Both the position numbers and the translations under genes were made by a program. From contig CAVZCC010000008.1 of the NCBI GenBank assembly GCA_963773765.1, forward strand, positions 395,801 to 459,800: a DNA stretch of 64,000 bases, written 5' to 3'. Positions within the stretch are counted from its first letter, which is position 1. Every line of letters begins with the position of its first letter. Shown piece by piece: positions 42,674 through 50,796 of this stretch. The DNA comes from CAVZCC01 sp963773765 (GTDB taxonomy: Bacteria > Actinomycetota > Acidimicrobiia > Acidimicrobiales > Microtrichaceae). Below the pieces are notes generated by a model, which worked only from the letters and a program-made list of their open reading frames with translations, searched no databases and was not told the origin of the DNA.

Positions 42674-43663
42674 GTGGACAACAGGGCGACGGCGGTGGAT
42701 TCCGACCTCCAGGACGGGGCCGTGGACGCCTTCTTCGACGAGGAGCCCGAGCCCGACCTGACGGGGCCCGGACGACTGGCCGCGATCGCCGCCTACGCCG
42801 TCCGCGACGCCGTGCAGGGCATCCGACGCCGGCCGGGACTGGCCGCGTCCGCTGCGGTCACCGTGGCCCTCTGCGCCGCGCTGGCGGGCGGGGCCGCCGT
42901 GGCCCGTGCCGGCATCGACGCGACCATGGCCCGCTGGGCCGACGGGGTGGAGTTCGTGGTGTACCTGCAGCCCGGTGCATCCGCGGCCGATGCCGACCGG
43001 GTCGGACGCGACCTGGCCGCTGCCGGCGGCGTGCGGAGGGTCGAGCGCATCACCCAGGACGAGGCGTTCGAGGAGTACCAGCGCCTGTACGCCACCGACC
43101 GGGAGATGGTGGAGGCGGTGACCCCGGACCTGTTGCCGTCGTCGTTCCGGGTCTCCCCCGAACGGGCCGACCCTGCGCTGATCCAGCGCATCATCGGGCC
43201 CCTCGCCTCCGACCCGGCGGTGTACCAGGTCGTCACGGCCGACGACGCGGTGCGTGACGTCCGCGACGTCTCCGGCGCCATGAGCGGCGTGGGTACCTGG
43301 CTCGCCCTGGTCCTGGGTGCCGTGGGCGTGGTCCTGTCGGCCGCCATGATCCGCTCGTCGGTGGCGGCCCGACGCGAGGAGATCGAGGTCATGCGGCTGG
43401 TGGGGGCAGGCCGGTCGGTGATCGCCGCCCCCGTGGTGGTGGAAGGCGTCCTGGTCGGCGCCACAGGGGCTGTGGCGGCGGTCACGCTGCTGGGCCTGGT
43501 GCTCGCCCGCGCCGCGCGGTCCGACAGCGCCGTGGTGGGCGCCCTGCTCCCACCCGGGAACGCCGGGGGCTCGGTGATGGCCATGGTGGGACTCGCCGCG
43601 GTGGCCGTGTGCACGGTGGTCTCGGTCCTGGCCGCCGCATCCGCGCTGAGGAGCGCCCGGTGA
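42674..43663 (+). CDS. ftsX: FtsX-like permease, first of a tandem pair
   Basis: 329 residues from GTG 42674. Four membrane helices in FtsX order: one after AVRDAVQGIRRRPG, then the extracellular loop with VEFVVYLQPG and VEAVTPDLLPSSFRV, then three helices from VGTWLALVLGAVGVVLSAAM onward, including RREEIEVMRLVGAG. FtsX normally pairs with FtsE ATPase and activates cell-wall hydrolases outside. No ftsE is nearby. The paralogue at 43958 is highly similar over the whole membrane part, so this is a tandem duplication. A 45-residue acidic cytoplasmic N-terminus differs between the copies. Confidence 0.9.
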   Translation: MDNRATAVDSDLQDGAVDAFFDEEPEPDLTGPGRLAAIAAYAVRDAVQGIRRRPGLAASAAVTVALCAALAGGAAVARAGIDATMARWADGVEFVVYLQPGASAADADRVGRDLAAAGGVRRVERITQDEAFEEYQRLYATDREMVEAVTPDLLPSSFRVSPERADPALIQRIIGPLASDPAVYQVVTADDAVRDVRDVSGAMSGVGTWLALVLGAVGVVLSAAMIRSSVAARREEIEVMRLVGAGRSVIAAPVVVEGVLVGATGAVAAVTLLGLVLARAARSDSAVVGALLPPGNAGGSVMAMVGLAAVAVCTVVSVLAAASALRSAR

Positions 43664-43957
43664 CGCCGGCCGGGCCCCGGGCCCCGGCCCCGCGGGCGCC
43701 CGTCGCCCCTTTTCGCCTACTCTCGTCCCGCTTGATGGTGGACCGGCACGGGGTCGGGGGAGACGTCGTCAAGATGAACCTACGGAAAAGGCCCGCATCG
43801 TCCGATACCCATGCCGGGACGGGTTGGGCCAGAATCGCAGGCTCACGGCTAGACAGCGTCGGTCCGCCGGCGCGCACGGATGAGGAATGCCCCGGTGGGA
43901 ACCGGGGGCGGGAGGCACCGGGGAACGACCCCGGGGCCAGCTGGGAGTAGAGCCGCA
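43664..43957 (+). other. Long structured leader before the second ftsX
   Basis: No gene is seen in these 294 bases. TACTCT near 43718 could start a transcript with a leader of about 230 bases. It contains stacked hairpins close to the gene: CCCCGGT-GGGA-ACCGGGG around 43891-43908, and CCGGGG-AACGA-CCCCGG around 43918-43934. I could not match it to a known riboswitch. Confidence 0.4.
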
Positions 43958-44982
43958 GTGCCGAGCACAGGAACAGAGCAGGCGACGCCGACCGAGGCAC
44001 CACCGGTGACCTCGTCGACCGGCGCGGATGCCGCCGCCGAGTCGTGGTTCAGCGGCGAGGGCGGCGCAGCGCGCGCGAACGACCCGGCACACGCGTGCTG
44101 TCGATGTTCCGCTACGCCCTCCGCGATGCCGTGCAGGGCATCCGCCGACGGCCGGCACTGGCCGCGTCCGCGGCACTGACCGTGTCGTTGTGCGCGGCCC
44201 TGGCCGGCGGTGCCGCCGTGGCCCGCGCCGGGGTGGACGCCACCATGGCCCGCTGGGCCGACGGGGTGGAGTTCGTCGTGTACCTGCAGCCGGGCGCCAC
44301 CGCCCGGGACGCGGAACGGGTCCGCAAGGAGCTGGAGTCCGCAGGAGGCGTGCAGGCCATCGACCGGGTGACCCAGGCCGAGGCCTACGCCGAGTACCGC
44401 AAGCTCTACGCCGATGAGTCCCAGATGGTGGAGGCGGTCACTCCGGAGCTGTTGCCGTCCTCGTTCCGGGTGACACCCGAGCGGGCCGACCCCGCGCTGA
44501 TCCAGCGGATCACCGAACCGCTGGCCTCCGACGCCGCCGTCTACCAGGTCGTCACCGCGGACGACGCCGTGCAGGACGTCCGGGACCTGTCCGGGGCCGT
44601 GTCCGGCGTCGGCACCTGGCTCGCCATCGTGCTCGGCGTCGTGGGGGGCGTGCTGTCCGCCACCATGATCCGCTCGTCGGTCACGGCCCGCCGCCGGGAG
44701 ATCGAGATGATGCGCTCGGTCGGGGCGGGACGCACCTACATCGCGGCGCCGGTCGCCATCGAGGGTGTGCTCATCGGCCTGGCCGGCGCCGGGCTGGCCG
44801 CAGCGCTGCTGGCCTTCGGACTGGTCCGGGCCGGCAGCTCGACCAGCACGGTGGTCACCTCCCTGCTGCCGTCCACCGCCACGGGCACCACGGTCATCAT
44901 CGCGGTGATCGTGGCGACCGTCGTGGTGTGCACCGCCGTCTCCGTGGCCACCACCGCCGGCACCCTGCGGAAGGCCCGCTGA
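43958..44982 (+). CDS. ftsX: FtsX-like permease, second of a tandem pair, probable frame break
   Basis: The membrane part from ATG 44104 (MFRYALRDAVQGIRRRPALAAS) to the end is intact, 293 residues with the same four-helix layout as its neighbour and near-identical stretches (VARAGVDATMARWADGVEFVVYLQPG). The N-terminal cytoplasmic part lies in another frame from GTG 43958 (VPSTGTEQATPTEAPPVTSS ... AAESWFSGEGG), resembling the acidic tail of the first copy; one base near 44090 would join them. The stop overlaps the M23 peptidase ATG by one base (TGATG). As in FtsX-EnvC or FtsX-RipC pairs, it probably controls that hydrolase. Confidence 0.85.
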
Positions 44983-46355
44983 TGGCCCGCGTCCTGACCG
45001 GCCCCCGGCTCGCGGTCGCCGTCGTGGCGGCGGCGCTCGCCGTCACCTTCGCTCCCGCCACCGGCGCGCAGACCTCCACCAGCTCCACCACCACGCCGGG
45101 AGGGCTGCAGTCCGACACCACCACCACGGCCGCCCCCACCACGGTGACCCCGGCCACCACCCCCACGTCGGAGACCACCACGCCCCCGGTCACCGACCCC
45201 GGGACCGTTCCGCCGCAGACCATCGTCACCATCCCCCCGACCGACATCCCCACCATCGACCCGTCGGTGCCGCTGCCCACCGACGGCGCGGGCGTGGCCC
45301 ACGACGACGAGCCCGAGGACCAGGTCAAGGGCGGCCCCACCCCCAGGGGACCCTGGGACGGCGTGGGCATCACCAACCCGAAGCTGGCCGGGCTCGTCGC
45401 CCAGGTGGACGCCAGCCAGAACCGGCTGCTCGCCACCCGCAAGGCCGTCACCGATGCCGAGGCCGCGTTGGGCAGCGCCACGGCCACCCGCGCCGCGGCC
45501 GAGGGCGTGGAGGCGGAGGCCGCCGCCCGCTACGCCGCCACCCGGGAGCGGTTCAGTCGACGGGTCGCCGCGTCGTACGTGGCCGGCGGCAACCCCAACC
45601 TCCGCCTGCAGCCCGAGCGCGACCTGGCCGGCGAGGCCGACCGCGTGGTGCTGCCCGGCGCCGTCACCGCGTCGGACCGGCGCCTGGCGGAGGAGTACCG
45701 CCAGGAGCGCGACGCCCTCAGCGACAAGCTGCGGGGTGCGGTCGAGGCCGAGACCGCGGCGACCCTGACGCTGGAGGCGGCCAGGGCCGCGCTGGTCGAG
45801 GCCACCGCAGCGGCCACCGAGGCGGAGAAGGCCCTGGCGTCCACGCCGGAGAACCTGGCCGGGTTCGTCTTCCCCGTGGCCGGACCGACGTCGTTCATCT
45901 CCAGCTTCGGGTTCTGCCGCGACGGATGCCGTCGCTCGCACCAGGGCAACGACCTCTTCGCCCGGGCCGGCACGCCGGTGGTGGCGGCGGAGGACGGCTG
46001 GGTGGAGCGGGTGGCCACCAACAGCCTGGGCGGCCTCATCGTGTGGACCCGGGGCCGCTCCGGGTACCGCTACTACTACGCCCACCTCCGGGACTGGGCG
46101 CCCCTGGTGGAGGGTGCCCCGATCGCGGCCGGGACCGTGGTGGGAACGGTCGGCAACACCGGCAACGCGGCCACCACGCCGTCGCACCTGCACTTCGAGA
46201 TCCACCCCGGCAACGCGGCCGCCATCGATCCCTACCCGATCCTGGTCAAGGCACCCCGCGTGCAGCTCCCGCCCGAGGCCGTGGCCCTGGCGTCCGGCAT
46301 CTCACCGGAGCAGGCGGCGCTGTCCCAGGCCGCACCGCCGCCGCCGGGCGGCTGA
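44982..46355 (+). CDS. Secreted M23 peptidase with coiled coil
   Basis: 457 residues. Signal peptide (RLAVAVVAAALAVTFAPATGAQ), a ~70-residue Thr/Pro-rich linker, a long Ala/Glu-rich coiled coil (~145-300), then an LytM/M23 domain with the zinc motif H-x-x-x-D (SHQGNDLFA) and HxH (SHLHFEIHPG), so it is predicted active. Coiled coil plus LytM is the EnvC/RipC-like layout of hydrolases switched on by FtsX. Start and stop overlap with ftsX supports that partnership in cell separation. GGAAGG is 6 bases upstream. Confidence 0.9.
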   Translation: MARVLTGPRLAVAVVAAALAVTFAPATGAQTSTSSTTTPGGLQSDTTTTAAPTTVTPATTPTSETTTPPVTDPGTVPPQTIVTIPPTDIPTIDPSVPLPTDGAGVAHDDEPEDQVKGGPTPRGPWDGVGITNPKLAGLVAQVDASQNRLLATRKAVTDAEAALGSATATRAAAEGVEAEAAARYAATRERFSRRVAASYVAGGNPNLRLQPERDLAGEADRVVLPGAVTASDRRLAEEYRQERDALSDKLRGAVEAETAATLTLEAARAALVEATAAATEAEKALASTPENLAGFVFPVAGPTSFISSFGFCRDGCRRSHQGNDLFARAGTPVVAAEDGWVERVATNSLGGLIVWTRGRSGYRYYYAHLRDWAPLVEGAPIAAGTVVGTVGNTGNAATTPSHLHFEIHPGNAAAIDPYPILVKAPRVQLPPEAVALASGISPEQAALSQAAPPPPGG

Positions 46356-46371
46356 CCCAGGACGGGCTCCG

Positions 46372-46420
46372 GTGCTCCGGACGCGGGATGACCGGTTCCG
46401 TCACCCCGTGTCCGGAGTGC
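46372..46420. terminator. 49-nt hairpin with CGGTTCC loop
   Basis: Arms 46372-46392 and 46400-46420 pair over 20 of 21 positions counting G-T pairs, including CTCCGGAC/GTCCGGAG and an inner TGAC/GTCA, closed by CGGTTCC. It lies between the M23 gene and a convergent gene, matching the element at 24433-24481 in size, arms and loop. Confidence 0.7.
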
Positions 46421-46436
46421 GAACGACGCCGGCCGC

Positions 46437-47522
46437 TCAGGACCCGCGCAGTTCCCGGGCCGCCAGCTCCATGTTGGTGATCTTGGCCCGGGCGTGGTCG
46501 CGGGGCAGGAACCACATCCCGCAGTCCGGGCCCAGGCCCAGCCGGGCCGGACCCGTCACCTCCACCGCGGCGCGGGCACGGGCCACGATGTGGTCGACGG
46601 TCTCCACCGAGGCCTCGGTGTCCAGGTCGAGCACGCCCAGGATGACGGTCTTGTCGCCGGCGTGGGTGAGCAGCTCCGGCTGGTGGCGGGGCTGCTCGTA
46701 CTCCAGGCTGATCTGGTCCACCGTGGTGGACGCCAGGAGCTGCAGCGCCTTCTCGTAGACCGGCGTCGCCCGCTTCTCCGCGATGTTCTTGGCGTACCCG
46801 TAACACATGTGGACCGCGGTGGTGGCCTCGACGCCGGCCAGGCAGCGGTCGATGGCCTCGGCCGCGAAGTCGGCCACCTGGCTGTAGCGGAAGTGGACCT
46901 CCGGCTCGTCGATCTGGACGATGTCGATGCCCAGGTCGGCCATGGCCCGGCACTCATGGTTCAGCACGTCGGCCAGGGCCAGGGCGACCTCGCGCAGCGA
47001 GCCGTAGTGCTCGTCCACCAGGCGCAGGGCCAGGGTGTTGGGCCCGATGATGGTGACCTTGGTGGGTCCACCCGCGATGCGCCGCAGGAACCGGGCGTCA
47101 TCGCCGAGCAGGGGGCCGTCCCAGGTGATGGGCCCGACGATGCGGGGCTGTTCGAACGTGGGCGGGGCCGGCGGCTCATCGCCGGCGGCGCGGGCACGGG
47201 CCTTCATGGTGAGGTAGTCACCCACGTCGTTGGAGAAGTTGGTGACCGCGCCCTGGTGGTCCTGGTCGATGCCGCCGAACGCGTAGAAGTGCCCGCTGAA
47301 GGTCTGGCGGCGCTGCTCGCCGTCGGTCACGACCGTGAGGCCGGCGGAGCGCTGGTCGGCCACGGCCAGGGTGACGGCGTCGTCCAGGGCCTCGGCCCGC
47401 TGGGGCTCGGGCACCCTCCACCAGGTCCCCTCGGGCCCGTAGACCAGCTCGTGGTCGCACAGCCACTGGGGCTTGCACCAGGAACCGACGATCTGGGTGG
47501 GGAAGGGCGTGTGCTGGGCCAT
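46437..47522 (-). CDS. MetE C-terminal-like (cobalamin-independent methionine synthase II family) protein
   Basis: 361 residues, a single barrel corresponding to the catalytic half of MetE. Zinc ligands are kept: His and Cys in AVHMCYGYAKN, Glu in ISLEYEQP and Cys in LGPDCGMWFLP. The N-terminal half of MetE that binds folate is absent, as in the short family that includes methyl- and epoxyalkane:CoM transferases. It probably transfers an alkyl group to a thiol; acceptor unknown. TAGCCT lies 6 bases before the ATG, predicting a leaderless mRNA. Confidence 0.85.
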   Translation of the reverse strand: MAQHTPFPTQIVGSWCKPQWLCDHELVYGPEGTWWRVPEPQRAEALDDAVTLAVADQRSAGLTVVTDGEQRRQTFSGHFYAFGGIDQDHQGAVTNFSNDVGDYLTMKARARAAGDEPPAPPTFEQPRIVGPITWDGPLLGDDARFLRRIAGGPTKVTIIGPNTLALRLVDEHYGSLREVALALADVLNHECRAMADLGIDIVQIDEPEVHFRYSQVADFAAEAIDRCLAGVEATTAVHMCYGYAKNIAEKRATPVYEKALQLLASTTVDQISLEYEQPRHQPELLTHAGDKTVILGVLDLDTEASVETVDHIVARARAAVEVTGPARLGLGPDCGMWFLPRDHARAKITNMELAARELRGS

Positions 47523-47528
47523 CGGCGC

Positions 47529-47534
47529 AGGCTA
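47529..47534 (-). promoter_or_regulatory. Leaderless -10 box TAGCCT
   Basis: Reverse complement of 47529-47534, 6 bases before ATG 47522. Confidence 0.5.
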
Positions 47535-47574
47535 GGTCGTTCCGGAACGGCGTTCCACTGTGCCGATCGGCGCG

Positions 47575-47997
47575 CTACCGGGCCCGGACCGCGCCCAGCA
47601 CCCCGACGGCGATCCCCACCGCGGCCCCACCCAGTCCCTTGGCCCGCTGGGCCGGTGTCATGTCGGCGTGCACCGACGTGCCGCCCAGGAGGTCGGCCGC
47701 GTCCGCACCCGCCGAGGCCAGGAACCACCCGGCCGCGGACCCGTCGCCGGCGAGGCCGGCCCTCAGCAGGAGCCCGCCGATCAGGGCGTCGCGGTACCCC
47801 ATGGAGCGCAGCAGCAGCTGGGCGGTGGGAGTGGGGTCCGCCGCGTCACCCCACAGCCGGTTGGCCGCGTTCGGCGCCACCAGGAACGACAGGCCCGACG
47901 CCAGGCGGATCGCCCCGGCGCCCACGGCCAACCAGTCGGTCCCGGTGGCGTCTGCCACGTTCCCGTGACCCGCGCCGCCCTGTTCCCCGTCGTTCAT
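47575..47997 (-). CDS. Small membrane protein, unknown
   Basis: 140 residues. A soluble Gly/Asp-rich start is followed by weak helices (WLAVGAGAIRLASGLSFLVAP, MGYRDALIGGLLLRAG, GLGGAAVGIAVGVLGAV). The layout resembles DUF4267-type proteins with a YRD motif after the first helix pair, but the match is by eye. It is the only gene between the MetE-like and DUF1361 genes; all three run leftward with 50-60 base gaps. Confidence 0.6.
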   Translation of the reverse strand: MNDGEQGGAGHGNVADATGTDWLAVGAGAIRLASGLSFLVAPNAANRLWGDAADPTPTAQLLLRSMGYRDALIGGLLLRAGLAGDGSAAGWFLASAGADAADLLGGTSVHADMTPAQRAKGLGGAAVGIAVGVLGAVRAR

Positions 47998-48057
47998 CCC
48001 GCCATCCTTGCCGATCGGACGCCACCACCGCAGGGGACGGGGACAGGGCCGGCGGCC

Positions 48058-48774
48058 TCAGGCCGGAGGTTCCGGGGAGCCGATGGCAGGTGCCACCCGG
48101 GCCAGCATCTCGATCGTCACGTACGTGACGATGAGGAACGACGAGAACAGCACCGTCACGATGACGGCCCGGGGCCCGTCCGCCGGGGACACCACCGACC
48201 CGACGTCGTACAGCAGCGTCCGGGGCCTGGTGAGCACGTCCCAGCTGTTGAAGCGGGCGAACCGGCCCAGGTACACGCCGAACCCGCTCAGGCCGAGCAC
48301 GGCGACGGCCATGACCCACGACCACCGCGCGCCGAACCGCCGGGCCACCGCGGACTGCACCAGGTGGAGGCTGACGAACCCGGCCAGCAACCCCGCCACC
48401 GCGGCGGACACCAGGATCAGCGCGTCGAACCACAGCGGCGTCGGCGGGCGGGACCGCAGGTGGATCAGGTCCGTCGTCAGGTACGGCGAGTTGGGGAAGA
48501 ACAACAGCCAGGCCACCCAGAGCACCGCGCCCTGGACCCGCCGCCCCCAGCGCCAGGCGGACTCCACGCCGAGGGCCAACAGGACCGGGATCCCGGCCAG
48601 GAACAGGTTCCAGACCAGGAACGAGTACGAGAGCTGCTCGCTGACGTTGACCCTGACCACCACCATGACCACCGGGAACGCGCCGCAGGCCAGGAGGCAG
48701 GCCAGGAGGATGGCTCGGTCCCGACGCTCGGTGGGGCCCAGGGCCGGCCCCGGCGCCGATCGGGCAGCGGTCAT
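48058..48774 (-). CDS. DUF1361 membrane protein
   Basis: 238 residues, about seven helices. The diagnostic DUF1361 stretch is LVWNLFLAGIPVLLALGVE followed by LWVAWLLFFPNSPYLTTDLIHLR, and RFNSWDVLTRP is also conserved. Function unknown; members are often near membrane stress genes. ATG 48774 gives the usual N-terminus. Confidence 0.88.
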   Translation of the reverse strand: MTAARSAPGPALGPTERRDRAILLACLLACGAFPVVMVVVRVNVSEQLSYSFLVWNLFLAGIPVLLALGVESAWRWGRRVQGAVLWVAWLLFFPNSPYLTTDLIHLRSRPPTPLWFDALILVSAAVAGLLAGFVSLHLVQSAVARRFGARWSWVMAVAVLGLSGFGVYLGRFARFNSWDVLTRPRTLLYDVGSVVSPADGPRAVIVTVLFSSFLIVTYVTIEMLARVAPAIGSPEPPA

Positions 48775-48869
48775 GTGCTGCATCCTGCCAGCGGCACCGG
48801 GCACCGCGGTCGCGCCATGGGGCCGCTCCGTACCGCCCCTGCAGGATGCAGGGCGGCGGGCTCACCGGG

Positions 48870-49193
48870 TCAGCGTGCCAGGGCGCGTTCCAGCTGCGCC
48901 TTGGACATCTTGGACCGGCCCCGCAGACCACGGTCTCGTGCCTCCTCGTAGAGCTGGGCCCTGGTCCGCCCGGACCCGCCGTGGCGGCGCCGGTGGGCAG
49001 CCCGTCGCTGCGAGGAGATGTCCTCCCGGGACAGCTTGGAGGACACGGCCGACTCGCCCGAACGGGCCCGGGCCTTGTTGACGGTGCGAGCGGCGATCTC
49101 CTCCGCCTGGCCCTCCGGGAGTCCCCGCTCCACCTCAGACTGCTTGATGTGCTGGTACTGGCGTTCCCGCTTGGGTGACGATCCGCGAGGCAT
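48870..49193 (-). CDS. Actinobacterial plasmid-stabilisation-like protein with Rho-N motif
   Basis: 107 residues, very basic. MPRGSSPKRERQYQHIKQS, AEEIAARTVNKARARSGES and the C-terminal SAP/Rho-N helix pair (RTRAQLYEEARDRGLRGRSKMSKAQLERAL) match a small protein widespread in actinobacteria and often labelled plasmid stabilisation protein. Nothing here ties it to a plasmid; nucleic-acid binding through the Rho-N-like end is likely. AGGAGG precedes the ATG by about 5 bases. Confidence 0.85.
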   Translation of the reverse strand: MPRGSSPKRERQYQHIKQSEVERGLPEGQAEEIAARTVNKARARSGESAVSSKLSREDISSQRRAAHRRRHGGSGRTRAQLYEEARDRGLRGRSKMSKAQLERALAR

Positions 49194-49264
49194 GTGTCCT
49201 CCTTTGTGGTGTCAGCAGCTGTCACGGCTGTCGGGACCAGCCGCATCCGCCGGACGGGGCGGTG

Positions 49265-49777
49265 TCAACGGCCCAGGTGGGACCGGACGAACCACGCGAA
49301 CAACTCCAGTTGCCCGAGGTGGCCGATCATCAGGTCCTCGCTGACGGGGTCGAGCGATCCCAGTTCGTCCACCGCCCGCCGGTGGTCGGCGATCACACCG
49401 GCGAACACCGAGTCCAGGGCCTGGAGGTGTTCGCTGGTGCCCGAACGTCGGAGCTCGTAGTCGTCCCAGCTGCGCCCTCCCACGATGGCACCGGGCGTGC
49501 CGGCCGGGGAGCCGCCCAGGGTGGCGATCCGCTCGGCGACGGCATCGCTCATCGCCCGCACGGCGTCGACCTGGGGGTCGATCATCTCGTGGACGGCGAT
49601 GAAGTTGGGACCGAGCACGTTCCAGTGGACGTGCTTGAGCGTGAGCTGCAGGTCCAGGAGGGCCACGAGTCGTTCCTGCAGGATCTGGACCTCGCGGGTG
49701 GCGTCACGGGTCGGCAGATCGGGAACTTCCCGCTCGGTGGAGATGGCCTGGTCGGCGTCGATCCTGGTGTCGGTCAT
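49265..49777 (-). CDS. dps: Dps family ferritin-like DNA protection protein
   Basis: 170 residues. The ferroxidase segment LTLKHVHWNVLGPNFIAVHEMIDPQVDAVRAMSDAVAERIATLGG supplies the conserved His, His, Asp and Glu of Dps intersubunit iron sites; LQALDSVFAGVIADHR forms the next helix. It oxidises ferrous iron with peroxide and stores it, protecting DNA in stress. AGGAG lies upstream of the ATG. The upstream gene (49827-50354) ends 50 bases before, so both may be driven by the SigB-like promoter at 50387. Confidence 0.93.
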   Translation of the reverse strand: MTDTRIDADQAISTEREVPDLPTRDATREVQILQERLVALLDLQLTLKHVHWNVLGPNFIAVHEMIDPQVDAVRAMSDAVAERIATLGGSPAGTPGAIVGGRSWDDYELRRSGTSEHLQALDSVFAGVIADHRRAVDELGSLDPVSEDLMIGHLGQLELFAWFVRSHLGR

Positions 49778-49826
49778 GAGGTGCTCCTGGGGACGGGGAT
49801 CTTCAGGGACGGGGGACGTGCGCTGG

Positions 49827-50354
49827 TCAGCGGTAGGTGGCCACCCGGCGACGCGACCACCACGGCAGCAACGAGAGGACGAACACGACGGCACCAACCA
49901 TGACGAACATGAGGGCGGACTGGCGGTCCACGCCGACCTGGTCCTCTCCGTCCAGCACGAGCGCCACGAGTCCGGCGGCCAGCGTCAGCAGCCCGAAGAA
50001 CGCAGTCGCCCCCCTGTCCTGGTCCGCCAGGCTCGTGACCATGACGGCACCGCCGAGCAGGATGGCGGCCACTGCGAGCGCGGGGCTGAAGCCGAAGCCG
50101 CCGACCTCGGCTGAGGTGTCCAGGAAGCCCGAGCCGAAGTCCACGCGGAACACGGCGATGATGCCCATGACGAACAGGACCGCACCGGCCACAGCGGCCA
50201 GGACCTGGAACACCCGGAATCCCGACGGCGCCCGTCGCTCGTCCTGGATCGCAACGGGTTCGGTGCCCGCGGCGGCCATCGGCCGGGCGGGCTGCTGCAC
50301 GACAGGCTCCTGCTCGTGGGCGGGCGGCTGTTGTGGGTACCGGGGTGCGGCCAT
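49827..50354 (-). CDS. Four-helix membrane protein, probable stress gene
   Basis: 175 residues. A Pro/Gln-rich cytoplasmic start is followed by VFQVLAAVAGAVLFVMGIIAVF, LAVAAILLGGAVMVTSLA, TAFFGLLTLAAGLVALVLDG and LMFVMVGAVVFVLSLLPWW, four helices. Related short proteins are common in actinobacterial stress loci; no named domain is certain. GGAGG lies before the ATG and a SigB-like promoter lies 33 bases upstream. Confidence 0.7.
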   Translation of the reverse strand: MAAPRYPQQPPAHEQEPVVQQPARPMAAAGTEPVAIQDERRAPSGFRVFQVLAAVAGAVLFVMGIIAVFRVDFGSGFLDTSAEVGGFGFSPALAVAAILLGGAVMVTSLADQDRGATAFFGLLTLAAGLVALVLDGEDQVGVDRQSALMFVMVGAVVFVLSLLPWWSRRRVATYR

Positions 50355-50386
50355 CGTTCGTTCCTCCGTCGTCGGCGACTCCACAC

Positions 50387-50412
50387 CTACCCGCAGTGGA
50401 CCCGTGTTAGAC
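50387..50412 (-). promoter_or_regulatory. SigB-like promoter GTCT-N16-GGGTAG
   Basis: On the minus strand GTCT (reverse of 50409-50412), 16 bases, then GGGTAG (reverse of 50387-50392). It fits the GTTT-N14-16-GGGTA class used by SigB/SigF-type factors. Confidence 0.55.
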
Positions 50413-50796
50413 CGGGGAGGAGGCCCGACCTCGGACCGACCAGCGGCCGCTGACAGGGCTGACGCCGTGCTGGAACGATCACGAGACGGCGGGTGGCGGG
50501 GAAGGGACGGCCCCATGTCAGGCCGGCTCGTTCGGCTCAGGGAGGGGGCGCGTCCCTGGCGATGGCGGAGCCGGGCGACTCATCGTCCACCCCGACCTGA
50601 CGCTCCGCAGCGCTCGGCCGGTCGTCCTTCTGCGCCGAGGTGGCGCCATGACGATCAGGGCTCTCGGTTCGGATCGGGCGGCCTGGCATGTCCGCTCACC
50701 TACCCTCCCGGCGAACCGACCAGGACCGTTGGAGGCCGCGATCGATGATCGGACGACGGGCCTGGACCCCGTTGTCGAACGGCGAGCGAGAGGGCC
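50413..50796. other. Intergenic region without a credible gene
   Basis: 384 bases between the membrane gene and the end of the phosphatase gene. A lone GGGTAG (reverse of 50700-50705) occurs without a matching -35 element. Short open frames here lack ribosome sites and protein-like composition. It could hold decayed coding sequence. Confidence 0.4.
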
